Origin: Micrococcus terreus
GTDB taxonomy: Bacteria; Actinomycetota; Actinomycetes; Actinomycetales; Micrococcaceae
Reading direction: 5' to 3'
DNA: 64,000 bases
Assembly (NCBI RefSeq): GCF_900116905.1
Contig: NZ_FPCG01000001.1
Location: 310,001-374,000 of the forward strand
Position numbers and translations under genes: made by a program. The notes under the pieces were generated by a model. The model worked only from the letters and a program-made list of their open reading frames with translations. It was not told the origin of the DNA and searched no databases. Positions 50,964 to 60,056 of this stretch are shown one piece after another; position 1 is the stretch's first letter; every line of letters begins with the position of its first letter.

Positions 50964-51441
50964 GCAGACGCTGTCTGAGACCGCTGCACCGACCAGCGGG
51001 ACCCATCCGCGGTCCCGCTGGTCAGCGGCCGCGTTGGCGGTCGTCCTCGGGATCCTTGCCGGGCTGTTCGGCACTGTCCTGCACCTGCAGCTGAGCTGGC
51101 TCGGGGGGATCCTGCTGCCCTGGGGTGCGCTGCTCGCCCTGATCCTGGTGGCGGCCGTCCAGCTGTGGGCCGCCCTGTCCACGCGGGAGCTGTGGGTCGG
51201 GGGGATCGTGGCTGTGGCCGCCTTCACCACTGTGCTGCTGATGCGCTACTGGCCCGGCTCGGACTCCTTCTCCGTGGGACTGGACCAGTACACCCTCCAG
51301 ATGCTCCCCGGTCCGGCGGTGGCCGGCGCTCTGTGGCAGTGGGGAGTGCCGGCGGTCGGCGTGGCCTTGATGCTGGTGTCCCAGCGGCTGCTGCGTGGCG
51401 TGGGCCACCCGGTCCGAGGCGCAGGGACGCACACGGTCTAA
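50944..51441 (+). CDS. Small multi-pass membrane protein of unknown function
   Basis: 165 residues with four predicted helices (about 28-45, 55-76, 84-100, 125-145). The N-terminus is polar and P/T-rich. I recognise no family, though small DUF6113-like proteins often lie next to typA/fdxA in actinobacteria; that assignment is tentative. GTG start inside the typA end (20-nt overlap) suggests coupling. Downstream is fdxA. Confidence 0.6.
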   Translation: MPAPAPEQTLSETAAPTSGTHPRSRWSAAALAVVLGILAGLFGTVLHLQLSWLGGILLPWGALLALILVAAVQLWAALSTRELWVGGIVAVAAFTTVLLMRYWPGSDSFSVGLDQYTLQMLPGPAVAGALWQWGVPAVGVALMLVSQRLLRGVGHPVRGAGTHTV

Positions 51442-51494
51442 GCTGGTGGGCAGACCCGCTCCCGTGACGACCGCAGAAAGGCGGTTCACCCCAC

Positions 51495-51821
51495 ATGACC
51501 TACGTCATCGCCCTGCCGTGTGTGGACCTGAAGGACAAGGCCTGCATCGAGGAATGCCCGGTGGACTGCATCTACGAGGGGGAGCGCTCCCTCTACATCC
51601 ACCCGGATGAGTGCGTGGACTGCGGCGCCTGCGAGCCGGTCTGCCCTGTGGAGGCCATCTACTACGAGGACGACGTCCCGGAGGAGTGGGCCGACTACTA
51701 CAAGGCCAACGTCGAGTTCTTCGACGACCTCGGCTCGCCCGGCGGCGCCGCCAAGATGGGTCTGATCCCCAAGGACCACGAGATCATCGCCGCGCTGCCC
51801 CCGCAGCAGCACGACCTCTGA
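51495..51821 (+). CDS. fdxA: Seven-iron ferredoxin
   Basis: 108 residues. Cysteines follow the 3Fe-4S/4Fe-4S pattern: [21 protein letters not shown], then [16 protein letters not shown]. The C-terminal extension ([14 protein letters not shown]) is typical of FdxA. An electron carrier for cytochromes P450 and other oxidoreductases. The order fdxA-dapC is common in actinobacteria. Confidence 0.93.
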   Translation: MTYVIALPCVDLKDKACIEECPVDCIYEGERSLYIHPDECVDCGACEPVCPVEAIYYEDDVPEEWADYYKANVEFFDDLGSPGGAAKMGLIPKDHEIIAALPPQQHDL

Positions 51822-51834
51822 TCCCCGCTCCGGC

Positions 51835-52980
51835 ATGCTGACCCTGCCCGAATACCCCTGGGAGTCCCTGGCCCCGTACCGCCGCACGTCGCAGGCCCAC
51901 CCGGGTGGGATCTCCGATCTGTCCATCGGCACGCCCGTGGACCCCACTCCGCAGCTGATCCAGGACGCGCTGACCGCGGGGGCCGACGCCCACGGGTACC
52001 CCACCACGCACGGCACGCCGGCCCTGCGCGAGGCGATCTCCGGCTGGTTCGCCCGCCGCCGCAGCGTGCCGGGGCTGGACCCGGAGGCGATCATCCCCAC
52101 AGTGGGCTCCAAGGAGTTCATCGCCTGGCTTCCGCTGCTGCTGGGGATCGGTCCCGGAGACGTGGTGGTGCGCCCGTCGGTGGCCTACCCCACCTATGAC
52201 ATCGGCGCCCAGCTGGTCGGCGCCACCCCCGTGGCCGCTGACTCCCTGGATGAGCTGGACCCGGACGTCCGGTCCCGGGTGAAGCTGATCTGGACCAATT
52301 CCCCCGGCAACCCCACCGGCAAGGTGGCCTCCGTGGAGGAGCTGCGGGCCGTCGTCGGGCAGGGCCGTGAGCTGGGCGCCGTGGTGGCCGGGGACGAATG
52401 CTATGCCGAGCTGGGCTGGGACCGGTGGGACGGCACCGCCAGCACACCGTGCATCCTGGACCCGGAGGTCTCCGGCGGGGACCACACCGGTCTGCTCAGC
52501 GTCTACTCCCTGTCCAAGCAGTCCAATCTGGCCGGGTACCGTGCCGCGTTCGCCGCGGGGGACCGGGACCTGGTGCTGAACCTGGTGAACTCGCGCAAGC
52601 ATGCCGGGATGATCGTGCCCGCGCCGGTGCAGAGCGCCATGACCGTGGCCCTGCAGGACGACACCCACGTCCAGGAGCAGAAGGACCGCTACCGCCGCCG
52701 CCGCACGCTGCTCAAGGACGCCCTGCAGGCCCGTGGTCTGGGGGTGGAGCATTCGGAGGCCGGGCTGTACCTGTGGACCCGGGACGGCAGGCTTCCCGAC
52801 GACGTCCAGTCCGCTCCCAACCCCCAGTCCAGTTGGGACCTGGTGGGGGAGTTCGCGGACCTGGGCATCCTGGTGGGACCGGGCACGTTCTACGGCGAGC
52901 ACGGCAACGGATACGTGCGCGTGGCGATCACCGCCACCGACGAGGCCGTGGAACAGGCCGCCCAGCGGCTGCGGGGCTGA
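51835..52980 (+). CDS. dapC: Succinyldiaminopimelate transaminase
   Basis: 381 residues, a fold-type I PLP aminotransferase. The PLP lysine is K228 in S-V-Y-S-L-S-K-Q-S-N-L-A-G-Y-R, with N-S-P-G-N-P-T-G upstream. The start L-P-E-Y-P-W-E-S-L matches actinobacterial DapC, which makes N-succinyl-diaminopimelate for lysine and peptidoglycan. dapD and dapE lie at 56.9-59.1 kb, so three steps of the succinylase branch are in this window. It is 13 bp after fdxA. Confidence 0.9.
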   Translation: MLTLPEYPWESLAPYRRTSQAHPGGISDLSIGTPVDPTPQLIQDALTAGADAHGYPTTHGTPALREAISGWFARRRSVPGLDPEAIIPTVGSKEFIAWLPLLLGIGPGDVVVRPSVAYPTYDIGAQLVGATPVAADSLDELDPDVRSRVKLIWTNSPGNPTGKVASVEELRAVVGQGRELGAVVAGDECYAELGWDRWDGTASTPCILDPEVSGGDHTGLLSVYSLSKQSNLAGYRAAFAAGDRDLVLNLVNSRKHAGMIVPAPVQSAMTVALQDDTHVQEQKDRYRRRRTLLKDALQARGLGVEHSEAGLYLWTRDGRLPDDVQSAPNPQSSWDLVGEFADLGILVGPGTFYGEHGNGYVRVAITATDEAVEQAAQRLRG

Positions 52981-53034
52981 CGCACAGCGACCAGCTGCGC
53001 AGGTGAGGCGCCCCGAGGGCGTGCCCTACCTCAC

Positions 53035-54477
53035 ATGAGCACTGCACCTGGGGGCACCGGTCACGCGCCGGAGCTGAAGAAGACACTGAACGAGCTGGAC
53101 GGCTACGCCATCGGCTTCGGCGCCATGATCGGCTTCGGCTGGGTGGTGCTGACCGGCGGCTGGCTGGAGGGCGCCGGAACCCTGGGCGCCGTGATCGCGC
53201 TGGCCACCGGTGGACTGATCATGATGGTGGTCAGCTTCGTCTACGCCGAGCTGACCTCGGCCATCCCCAAGGTGGGCGGGGAGCACCAGTACCTGATGCG
53301 CAGCATGGGTGCCCGCTGGGCGTTCATCGGCTCCTGGGGCATCACCGGCGGATACATCACCATCGTGGCGTTCGAGGCCGTGGCCCTGCCGCGCACGGTG
53401 GAGTACGTGTTCCCCCAGATCAGCGAACAGAAGATGTACACGATCTTCGGTTCGGACGTGGCCCTGTGGTGGGCCCTGATCGGGGCCGCCGCCGCCGTCA
53501 TCGTCACCGTCATCAACTACGTGGGCGTGAAGGTCGCCGGGATCGTGCAGACCTTCGTGGTGATCTTCCTGGTGCTCGTGGGCCTGATGCTGGTCTTCGG
53601 CTCCTTCAGCAACGGCTCCGTGGAGAACATGGAGCCCTTCTTCACCAACGCCACCGGCCTGTTCACGGTGCTGATCGTGGTCCCGTTCCTGTTCGTCGGG
53701 TTCGACGTGATCCCGCAGAGCGCCGAGGAGCTGCGGATGGAGCCGCGCAGGATCGGCCGACTGATCGTGATCTCCGTGGCCATGGCCACCGTCTGGTACA
53801 TCATGACCGCCCTGACCACCGCCTCCTCCATGCCGCTCAACGAGCTGCTGGCCTCGAACCTGGCCACGGCCGATGCCATGGGTGCCCTGTACAACAGCAC
53901 CTTCATGGCCAACCTGCTGATCGCCGGCGGTGCCGCGGGCATCATCACCTCCTGGATCGCCATGCTGATCGGCGCCTCCCGCCTGATGTACGCCCTGGCC
54001 CAGTCCGGGATGCTGCCGCGCTGGTTCGCCCAGCTGCACCCGAAGTACCGCACCCCCTCCAACGCGGTGCTGTTCATCGGCGGGCTCTCCGTGCTGGCCC
54101 CGTTCCTGGGGGAGGACGCCCTGGGCTGGCTGGTGGACTCCGGCTCCCCGAGCATCGTGCTGACCTACATGCTGGTGTGTGTGGTGTTCCTGATCCTGCG
54201 CCGGCGCGAACCGGAGATGGCCCGGCCGTTCCGCAGCGGCGGCCCCACCCTGGGCAAGGTCATCGGGATCGCCGGCGTGGTGCTGACCCTGGGCCTGCTC
54301 TCGCTGTACATCCCGGGCATGCCGGCCTCCATCCACCCGGTCTCCTACCTGCTGTGCGGGCTGTGGTGGCTGCTGGGCATCGTGTTCCTGTTCCGCATCC
54401 CCCGGGGGATCGAGCCGGGAGAGGACGCGGAGGAACGCCTGCATGCGGCACTGGCGGGCCGTCGTCGGGAATCCTGA
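53035..54477 (+). CDS. APC-superfamily amino-acid permease
   Basis: 480 residues, 12 or more membrane helices. The APC start is L-N-E-L-D-G-Y-A-I-G-F-G-A-M-I-G-F-G-W, and G-A-S-R-L-M-Y-A-L-A-Q-S-G-M-L-P follows in the middle. Closest by pattern to ethanolamine/amino-acid permeases; the substrate is not known. No clear Shine-Dalgarno before the ATG. Single-gene unit 54 bp after dapC. Confidence 0.85.
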   Translation: MSTAPGGTGHAPELKKTLNELDGYAIGFGAMIGFGWVVLTGGWLEGAGTLGAVIALATGGLIMMVVSFVYAELTSAIPKVGGEHQYLMRSMGARWAFIGSWGITGGYITIVAFEAVALPRTVEYVFPQISEQKMYTIFGSDVALWWALIGAAAAVIVTVINYVGVKVAGIVQTFVVIFLVLVGLMLVFGSFSNGSVENMEPFFTNATGLFTVLIVVPFLFVGFDVIPQSAEELRMEPRRIGRLIVISVAMATVWYIMTALTTASSMPLNELLASNLATADAMGALYNSTFMANLLIAGGAAGIITSWIAMLIGASRLMYALAQSGMLPRWFAQLHPKYRTPSNAVLFIGGLSVLAPFLGEDALGWLVDSGSPSIVLTYMLVCVVFLILRRREPEMARPFRSGGPTLGKVIGIAGVVLTLGLLSLYIPGMPASIHPVSYLLCGLWWLLGIVFLFRIPRGIEPGEDAEERLHAALAGRRRES

Positions 54478-54527
54478 AACGGGCCGTGAGCGACGTCACG
54501 GATTCCGCCCCGTGGAGAACTGCTTGG

Positions 54528-54533
54528 TAGCGT
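54528..54533 (+). promoter_or_regulatory. gltA promoter -10 (TAGCGT)
   Basis: TAGCGT lies 72 nt before the gltA ATG, giving a leader of about 60 nt with its own ribosome site (GAGGGAG). So gltA, unlike many neighbours, is not leaderless. Confidence 0.4.
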
Positions 54534-54605
54534 AGGGGGTGACTGCACATGCTGTGCGCCCATCGGCGCCCGGTGCCATCACGAGCTACTCATGAGGGAG
54601 AACCC

Positions 54606-55892
54606 ATGACCGAGAACACGTCAGCCCAGCTGTCGGTGGACGGCAAGACCGTCGAGCTGGCGCGGGAGAATTCCGTTGTCGGCAACGACGGACTGAACAT
54701 CGGCCCGCTGCTGAAGGACACCGGTCTGGTCACCTACGACCCGGGGTTCATGAACACCGCCAACACCAAGTCGGCGATCACCTACATCGACGGCGATGAG
54801 GGGATCCTGCGCTACCGCGGCTACCCCATCGAGCAGCTGGCCGAGCACTCCTCGTTCCTCGAGGTCGCCTACCTGCTGATCTACGGCGAGCTGCCCACCG
54901 GCGATCAGCTGGAGGACTGGGACCAGAACGTCCGCATGCACACCATGCTGCATGAGGACCTGAAGGGCTTCTTCTCCGGCTTCCCGCGGGACGCGCACCC
55001 CATGCCGGTGCTCTCCTCGGCGGTCTCGGCGCTGTCCACCTTCTACGCCGACTCCCTGGACCCCTTCGATGAGGAGCAGGTCCACATCTCCACCATCCGC
55101 CTGCTGGCCAAGCTGCCGGTGATCGCCTCCTACGCGTTCAAGAAGTCCCTGGGCCAGCCCATGCTCTACCCGGACAACTCCCTGAACCTGGTCGAGAACT
55201 TCCTGCGCCTGTCCTTCGGCGTCCCGGCCGAGCCGTACGAGCTGGACCCGGACGTGGTCAAGGCCCTGGATCTGCTGCTGATGCTGCACGCGGACCACGA
55301 GCAGAACTGCTCCACCTCCACCGTGCGCCTGGTCGGCTCCTCCCAGGCCAACATGTTCGCCTCCATCTCCGCGGGCATCAACGCCCTCTACGGCCCGCTG
55401 CACGGCGGTGCCAACGAGGCTGTGCTGAACATGCTGCGCAAGATCCAGGCTGAGGGCATCAAGCCCGAGGAGTTCATGGAGAAGGTGAAGAACAAGGAGG
55501 ACGGGGTCAAGCTCATGGGCTTCGGCCACCGCGTCTACAAGAACTACGATCCCCGGGCCAAGATCATCAAGTCCACTGCGGAGGACATCCTCAACAAGCT
55601 CGGCGGCAATGACGAGCTGCTGGACATCGCCCGCCGCCTGGAGGAGAAGGCCCTGGCGGACGACTACTTCGTGGAGCGTCGTCTGTACCCGAACGTGGAC
55701 TTCTACACCGGCGTGATCTACAAGGCCATGGGCTTCCCGGAGAAGATGTTCACCGTGCTCTTCGCCCTGGGCCGCCTGCCCGGCTGGATCGCCCAGTGGC
55801 GCGAGCTGATGGAGGACAAGACCACCAAGATCGGCCGTCCGCGGCAGATCTACACGGGTGTGCAGAGCCGGGACTACCCGGCCGGTCGCTGA
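54606..55892 (+). CDS. gltA: Citrate synthase
   Basis: 428 residues, type II size. Motifs D-G-D-E-G-I-L-R-Y-R-G-Y-P-I, the histidine loop L-H-G-G-A-N-E-A-V and G-F-G-H-R-V-Y-K-N-Y-D-P-R. It condenses acetyl-CoA and oxaloacetate in the TCA cycle. The ATG is set by GAGGGAG; an upstream in-frame ATG at 54549 lies in the leader. A GC-rich hairpin with a TTCG tetraloop follows. Confidence 0.95.
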   Translation: MTENTSAQLSVDGKTVELARENSVVGNDGLNIGPLLKDTGLVTYDPGFMNTANTKSAITYIDGDEGILRYRGYPIEQLAEHSSFLEVAYLLIYGELPTGDQLEDWDQNVRMHTMLHEDLKGFFSGFPRDAHPMPVLSSAVSALSTFYADSLDPFDEEQVHISTIRLLAKLPVIASYAFKKSLGQPMLYPDNSLNLVENFLRLSFGVPAEPYELDPDVVKALDLLLMLHADHEQNCSTSTVRLVGSSQANMFASISAGINALYGPLHGGANEAVLNMLRKIQAEGIKPEEFMEKVKNKEDGVKLMGFGHRVYKNYDPRAKIIKSTAEDILNKLGGNDELLDIARRLEEKALADDYFVERRLYPNVDFYTGVIYKAMGFPEKMFTVLFALGRLPGWIAQWRELMEDKTTKIGRPRQIYTGVQSRDYPAGR

Positions 55893-55917
55893 GGCGTCCT
55901 GCACCACGAGCACTCCT

Positions 55918-55945
55918 GAGGGGGTCGGCTTCGGCCGGCCCCCTC
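55918..55945 (+). terminator. gltA terminator with TTCG tetraloop
   Basis: GAGGGGGTCGGC-TTCG-GCCGGCCCCCTC, 12 bp with one G-U pair. The stable UUCG loop makes this a strong hairpin, although a clear U-tract is lacking. Confidence 0.7.
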
Positions 55946-56006
55946 TGCTGTGCCCGGGGCCGCACCGGCACACCGGACAGGCATGCCCGACGGCGGCTCC
56001 CTCGCC

Positions 56007-56885
56007 TCAGCGGTGGAAGGTCACCGTCACGGTGCCCTCAGCGGCCTGGGGTCCCGTGGCGGAGACCCAGCCGTGTTCGGAGCGGACCCACTGCAGCCCG
56101 CCGAAGGAGGCGGAGGTGACGCCGAACTGCTGGGCGTGGGCCACCGCCCACTGCACCAGGGCCCAGCCGCGTGTGCCGCTGGCAGAGAGGGTCACGGTGC
56201 TGCCGTCGGCGGCGGCCACGGGATCGGCTGAGGAGAGCTGTTCGGTCAGGGCCGTGGCGAACCCGGCGGCGTCCCCCGGGGCCTGGGGGGACTTGAGCAC
56301 ACAGTTCAGCCCGGCGGGGGAGTTGCCGGTCAGGGCAGAGGCGTAGGCCCGGCCCTCGGGCTCATGGTCGGCGTAGGCGTCCGGGAATGCCGAACGCTGG
56401 ACCTTCTGGGCGGCCACGGTGATGTCCATGTCCTCGAAGTCCGGGGCCACCAGTTCCAGCTCCTGGAAGAAGCGGTTCGCGGCGTACACCGGGTCCATCA
56501 CCTGCTCCTCGGAGCCCCAGCCCTGGGACGGGCGCTGCTGGAACAGGCCGCGTGAGTCCGGGCCGGCGCGGTCACCGTAGTCGATGTTGCGCAGCTTGGA
56601 CTCCTGGAACCCGGTGGCGATCCCGATCGAGGCCGCCCGGGCGGGCAGTCCCCGGTCCATGGAGACTGCGCTGATCAGGGCGGCGTTGGCGGCCTGATCC
56701 GGCGCCAGCTCGAACGAGTCCGGTCCCACCACTGCGGTGCAGCGCTCGCGCACCAGCACCTCGGAGTCGTCCACGAACCTCCAGGCCGCCCAGGCACCGC
56801 CCACCACCAGGGCAGTGCAGAGCACCAGCACTACGGTGGTGCGGCGGCGCCGTTGGGCGCGGCGGCGTGCAGCGGAGCTGCTCAC
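56007..56885 (-). CDS. Membrane-anchored lysozyme-fold protein
   Basis: 292 residues. A basic N-terminus (R-R-R-A-Q-R-R-R-R) and one helix (17-36) anchor an external domain. It has the actinobacterial pattern G-I-A-T-G-F-Q-E-S-K-L-R-N-I-D-Y-G-D-R ... G-L-F-Q-Q-R-P-S-Q-G-W-G and A-A-Q-K-V-Q-R-S-A-F-P, which resembles lytic transglycosylase folds with a catalytic glutamate. A role in cell-wall turnover is plausible but unproven. Convergent with gltA. Confidence 0.7.
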   Translation of the reverse strand: MSSSAARRRAQRRRRTTVVLVLCTALVVGGAWAAWRFVDDSEVLVRERCTAVVGPDSFELAPDQAANAALISAVSMDRGLPARAASIGIATGFQESKLRNIDYGDRAGPDSRGLFQQRPSQGWGSEEQVMDPVYAANRFFQELELVAPDFEDMDITVAAQKVQRSAFPDAYADHEPEGRAYASALTGNSPAGLNCVLKSPQAPGDAAGFATALTEQLSSADPVAAADGSTVTLSASGTRGWALVQWAVAHAQQFGVTSASFGGLQWVRSEHGWVSATGPQAAEGTVTVTFHR

Positions 56886-56918
56886 GGCCGGGCCGTCCCG
56901 GAGGGTTCGTCCATCAGA

Positions 56919-57911
56919 TCAGTTGGCGTGCAGGGCGGAGTTCAGCTCCACGGTCTGGCCGGCGCGGGGCAGGGCCTGGACCTGGCCGGTGGCCGAATCG
57001 CGCCGGAACAGCAGGTTGGAGACGCCGGAGAGCTCCACGGCCTTCACGGTGGTCTCTTCGGCCTCGGTCCCGGACCCCTGCCGGACGGCCACGCGGGTGC
57101 CGGCGGTGACGTAGAGTCCTGCCTCCACCACACAGTCGTCCCCGATCGAGATGCCCACACCGGAGTTGGCGCCGAGCAGCACCCGCTCGCCGATCCGGAT
57201 CCTCTGGGTGCCGCCGCCGGAGAGGGTGCCCATGATCGAGGCGCCGCCGCCCACATCGGAGCCGTCGGCCACCACCACGCCGGCGGAGATGCGGCCCTCC
57301 ACCATGGAGGTGCCCAGGGTGCCGGCGTTGAAGTTCACGAAGCCCTCGTGCATCACGGTGGTGCCCTCAGCCAGGTGGGCGCCCAGGCGGACCCGGTCGG
57401 CGTCGCCGATCCGCACGCCGGTGGGCACCACGTAATCGGTCATCCGGGGGAACTTGTCCACCCCAAACACGGCCACCGGTCCGCGCGAGCGCAGCTTCAG
57501 GCGGGTCAGCTCGAAGTCCTGCACGGCGCAGGGGCCGTAGTTGGTCCACACCACGTTGGTGAGCAGCCCGAACACGCCGTCCAGGTTCAGGGTGTTCGGG
57601 GCGGCCAGGCGGTGGGAGAGCAGGTGCAGGCGCAGCCAGGCATCGGCGGTGTCGGCCGGGGCGGCGTCCAGGTCGATCTGGACCTCCACCACGGACTGGG
57701 TGGTGCCGCGCTCGGCGTCGTCCTGCGCGGCTGCAGCCAACTGCTCCTTGACCGAAGTCTCCTGCGCGGAGAGCTCGCCGAGAGCGGGAACGGGGAACCA
57801 GACGTCCAGCACGGACCCGTTGGCGGCGGTGGTGGCCAGACCGTATCCGGAGGCGGTGCGGGAGGTGGTCTCGGGCAGGGCAGTCTGGTGCTTATCAGGC
57901 GTGGTGGTCAT
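56919..57911 (-). CDS. dapD: Tetrahydrodipicolinate N-succinyltransferase
   Basis: 330 residues, actinobacterial DapD. The left-handed beta-helix repeat region spans ~170-290 ([24 protein letters not shown]). It succinylates tetrahydrodipicolinate from succinyl-CoA in lysine/DAP synthesis. ATG 6 nt after TAGACT, leaderless. Divergent from dapE with just 23 bp between starts, and the two -10 boxes overlap. Confidence 0.95.
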   Translation of the reverse strand: MTTTPDKHQTALPETTSRTASGYGLATTAANGSVLDVWFPVPALGELSAQETSVKEQLAAAAQDDAERGTTQSVVEVQIDLDAAPADTADAWLRLHLLSHRLAAPNTLNLDGVFGLLTNVVWTNYGPCAVQDFELTRLKLRSRGPVAVFGVDKFPRMTDYVVPTGVRIGDADRVRLGAHLAEGTTVMHEGFVNFNAGTLGTSMVEGRISAGVVVADGSDVGGGASIMGTLSGGGTQRIRIGERVLLGANSGVGISIGDDCVVEAGLYVTAGTRVAVRQGSGTEAEETTVKAVELSGVSNLLFRRDSATGQVQALPRAGQTVELNSALHAN

Positions 57912-57934
57912 GGCCCCAGTCTAGAGTGAACGGC
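57912..57934. promoter_or_regulatory. Interlocked divergent promoters of dapD and dapE
   Basis: The minus-strand -10 TAGACT is 57923-57918; the plus-strand -10 TAGAGT is 57922-57927, so they share two bases. Each start codon follows by 6-7 nt. Each -35 would therefore lie inside the other gene. Polymerases cannot occupy both promoters at once. Confidence 0.65.
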
Positions 57935-59146
57935 ATGCTTCCCGACGACGTTGCGCCCCGTTCCGAGACCTCCCACCACAGTGCCCCTCAAGTCACGCTT
58001 CCGCCCCTGGACACCGACGTGGCCGTGCTGACGGCGGCCCTGGTGGACATCCATTCGGTCTCTGACCAGGAGACGCCGCTGGCCGATGCCGTGGAGTCCG
58101 CGCTGCGTGCTCTGCCGCGCCTGGAGGTGACCCGGATCGGGGACACCGTGGTGGCCCGGACACAGTTCGGCCTGGACTCCCGCGTGGTGCTGGCCGGTCA
58201 CCTGGACACCGTCCCGTTGCCGACCGTGGAGGGGGCGAAGGGGACGGTGCCCTCGCGCTGGGAGCCGTCGGCCGACGTCGGGAACCTGCCTGCCGATGAG
58301 GCCGTGCTGTACGGGCGTGGCACCACGGACATGAAGGGCGGCGTGGCCGTGCAGCTGGCCCTGGCCGGGCTGATCGGGGCTGAGGGCGGGCCGCAGACCG
58401 AGCGGGACGTCACCTGGGTGTTCTACGACCACGAAGAGGTGGATGCCGAGCGATCCGGTCTGCTGCGGGTGGCCCGGGAGGCCCGGGACCTGCTCGAGGG
58501 CGACTTCGCGGTGCTGCTCGAACCCACCGACGGCGTGGTGGAAGGGGGCTGCAACGGCACCTCGCGCTACGTGGTGACCGTGCCGGGAGTCGCCGCCCAT
58601 TCGGGCCGGGCCTGGCGCGGGGTCAACGCCATCCACGGCGCGGCACCGCTGCTGACCGCACTGGCCGCGTACCAGCCGGCCACCGTCACCGTGGAGGGCC
58701 TGGACTACCGGGAGGGACTGAACGCGGTGCGCATCCACGGAGGGACCGCCGGCAACGTCATCCCGGACACCACGGCCGTGGAGATCAACTACCGCTTCGC
58801 CCCGGACAAGACCCTGGATCAGGCCCACGCGCATGTGCTGGGCGTGCTGGCCGAGGCTGGCTTCTCCGGGGACGCGGTGCAGATCGTGGACGGATCCCCG
58901 GCCGCTCGGCCCGGACTGGACCGGCCCGCCGCGGCGGCGTTCGTGCAGGCCGTGGGCGGGGAGCCCATGCCCAAGTTCGGCTGGACGGATGTGGCCCGCT
59001 TCTCCGAGCTGGGCGTGCCTGCCGTGAACTTCGGGCCCGGCGATGCCCTGCTGGCCCATACCGACGATGAGCACGTCACCGCCGGTGCCGTGCGCACCTG
59101 CCTGCGGGCCATGCAGGACTGGCTGCTGCCGGACAGCCCTCGCTGA
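57935..59146 (+). CDS. dapE: Succinyl-diaminopimelate desuccinylase
   Basis: 403 residues, M20 metallopeptidase. Motifs L-A-G-H-L-D-T-V-P-L and Y-G-R-G-T-T-D-M-K-G-G-V-A bind the zinc pair, with D-H-E-E-V (catalytic glutamate) and E-P-T-D further on. It removes succinate to give LL-DAP. ATG 57935 is 7 nt after TAGAGT; a GTG at 57926 in frame would overlap the -10 and is less likely. Convergent with gluD. Confidence 0.93.
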   Translation: MLPDDVAPRSETSHHSAPQVTLPPLDTDVAVLTAALVDIHSVSDQETPLADAVESALRALPRLEVTRIGDTVVARTQFGLDSRVVLAGHLDTVPLPTVEGAKGTVPSRWEPSADVGNLPADEAVLYGRGTTDMKGGVAVQLALAGLIGAEGGPQTERDVTWVFYDHEEVDAERSGLLRVAREARDLLEGDFAVLLEPTDGVVEGGCNGTSRYVVTVPGVAAHSGRAWRGVNAIHGAAPLLTALAAYQPATVTVEGLDYREGLNAVRIHGGTAGNVIPDTTAVEINYRFAPDKTLDQAHAHVLGVLAEAGFSGDAVQIVDGSPAARPGLDRPAAAAFVQAVGGEPMPKFGWTDVARFSELGVPAVNFGPGDALLAHTDDEHVTAGAVRTCLRAMQDWLLPDSPR

Positions 59147-59171
59147 CCCGGCACCAGCCAGCCGACCCTGA

Positions 59172-60056
59172 TCAGGCGGTCTTGACCGCGCCGGTGGTCG
59201 CCGGCGCGGCCGGGGCGGTCTCACCGCTGGTCCGAGAGGACAGGCGGCGGGAGAGCCGGGTGGCCACCCAGGTCAGGATGAAGTTGATGACGATGAACAC
59301 CAGGGCGGCCACGATCAGCGACTGCAGCATGTTGCCGTGGCCGGAGCCCAGCTGGCGGGAGTACTGCAGCAGCTCGTAGAAGCCGATCAGATAGCCCAGG
59401 GCCGAGTCCTTGATGATCACCACGAACTGGCTCAGCAGCGAGGGCAGCATGGCGGTCAGGGCCTGTGGGACCTCCACCAGGCGCAGGGACTGGTTCGAGG
59501 TCATGCCGATCGCGGCGGCGGCCTCGCGCTGGCCCTTGGGCAGGGACTTCACGCCGGAGCGCACCAGCTCGGCGATCACGGCGCCGTTGTACAGGGTCAG
59601 ACCCACGATCACGGCGTAGTAGGGGGCGTCCTGCGGGGACATGGCGCCGTTGCCCGCCACCACGCGGGCGAAGAAGAAGTACAGGAAGACCATCATCACC
59701 AGCACGGGCACCGCGCGGAAGAACTCCACCACCACACCGGCGAACCAGCGGATCGGTCCGAACGGGGCCAGGCGCAGGAAGCCGAAGAGCAGACCGAAGG
59801 CCAGCGAGGTGACGACCGCGATGCCGGAGGCCTGCAGGGTGAACTGGAGGCCGGGCAGGTAGTAGTTGGCCCACGCGTTGCCGTCGATCGCCCGCAGCCA
59901 CAGGTTGGGCTCGAGCTGGTTCTGCTCGTTGAGCTTCATCAGCACCAGGACCACCAGGACCAGCACAGCGGCCAGAGTGACCAGGTTGGAGATCATGATG
60001 TTGCGGCGGGCCTTGGGACCCGGCGCGTCGAAGAGGACTGAGGGCTGAGCCTTCAT
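59172..60056 (-). CDS. gluD: Glutamate ABC transporter permease
   Basis: 294 residues, polar amino-acid permease with about six helices. HisM-type loop: F-F-R-A-V-P-V-L-V ... K-S-L-P-K-G-Q-R-E-A-A-A-A-I-G-M. The tail is A/P/T-rich. Start overlaps the gluC stop (ATGA). Last gene of gluABCD, the actinobacterial glutamate uptake operon. Confidence 0.9.
   Translation of the reverse strand: MKAQPSVLFDAPGPKARRNIMISNLVTLAAVLVLVVLVLMKLNEQNQLEPNLWLRAIDGNAWANYYLPGLQFTLQASGIAVVTSLAFGLLFGFLRLAPFGPIRWFAGVVVEFFRAVPVLVMMVFLYFFFARVVAGNGAMSPQDAPYYAVIVGLTLYNGAVIAELVRSGVKSLPKGQREAAAAIGMTSNQSLRLVEVPQALTAMLPSLLSQFVVIIKDSALGYLIGFYELLQYSRQLGSGHGNMLQSLIVAALVFIVINFILTWVATRLSRRLSSRTSGETAPAAPATTGAVKTA

Noticed and set aside
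48699-51230. 843-residue open frame on the minus strand opposite typA
   Set aside because: Low-complexity shadow of typA and the importer end, typical of high-GC antisense frames; no family motifs.
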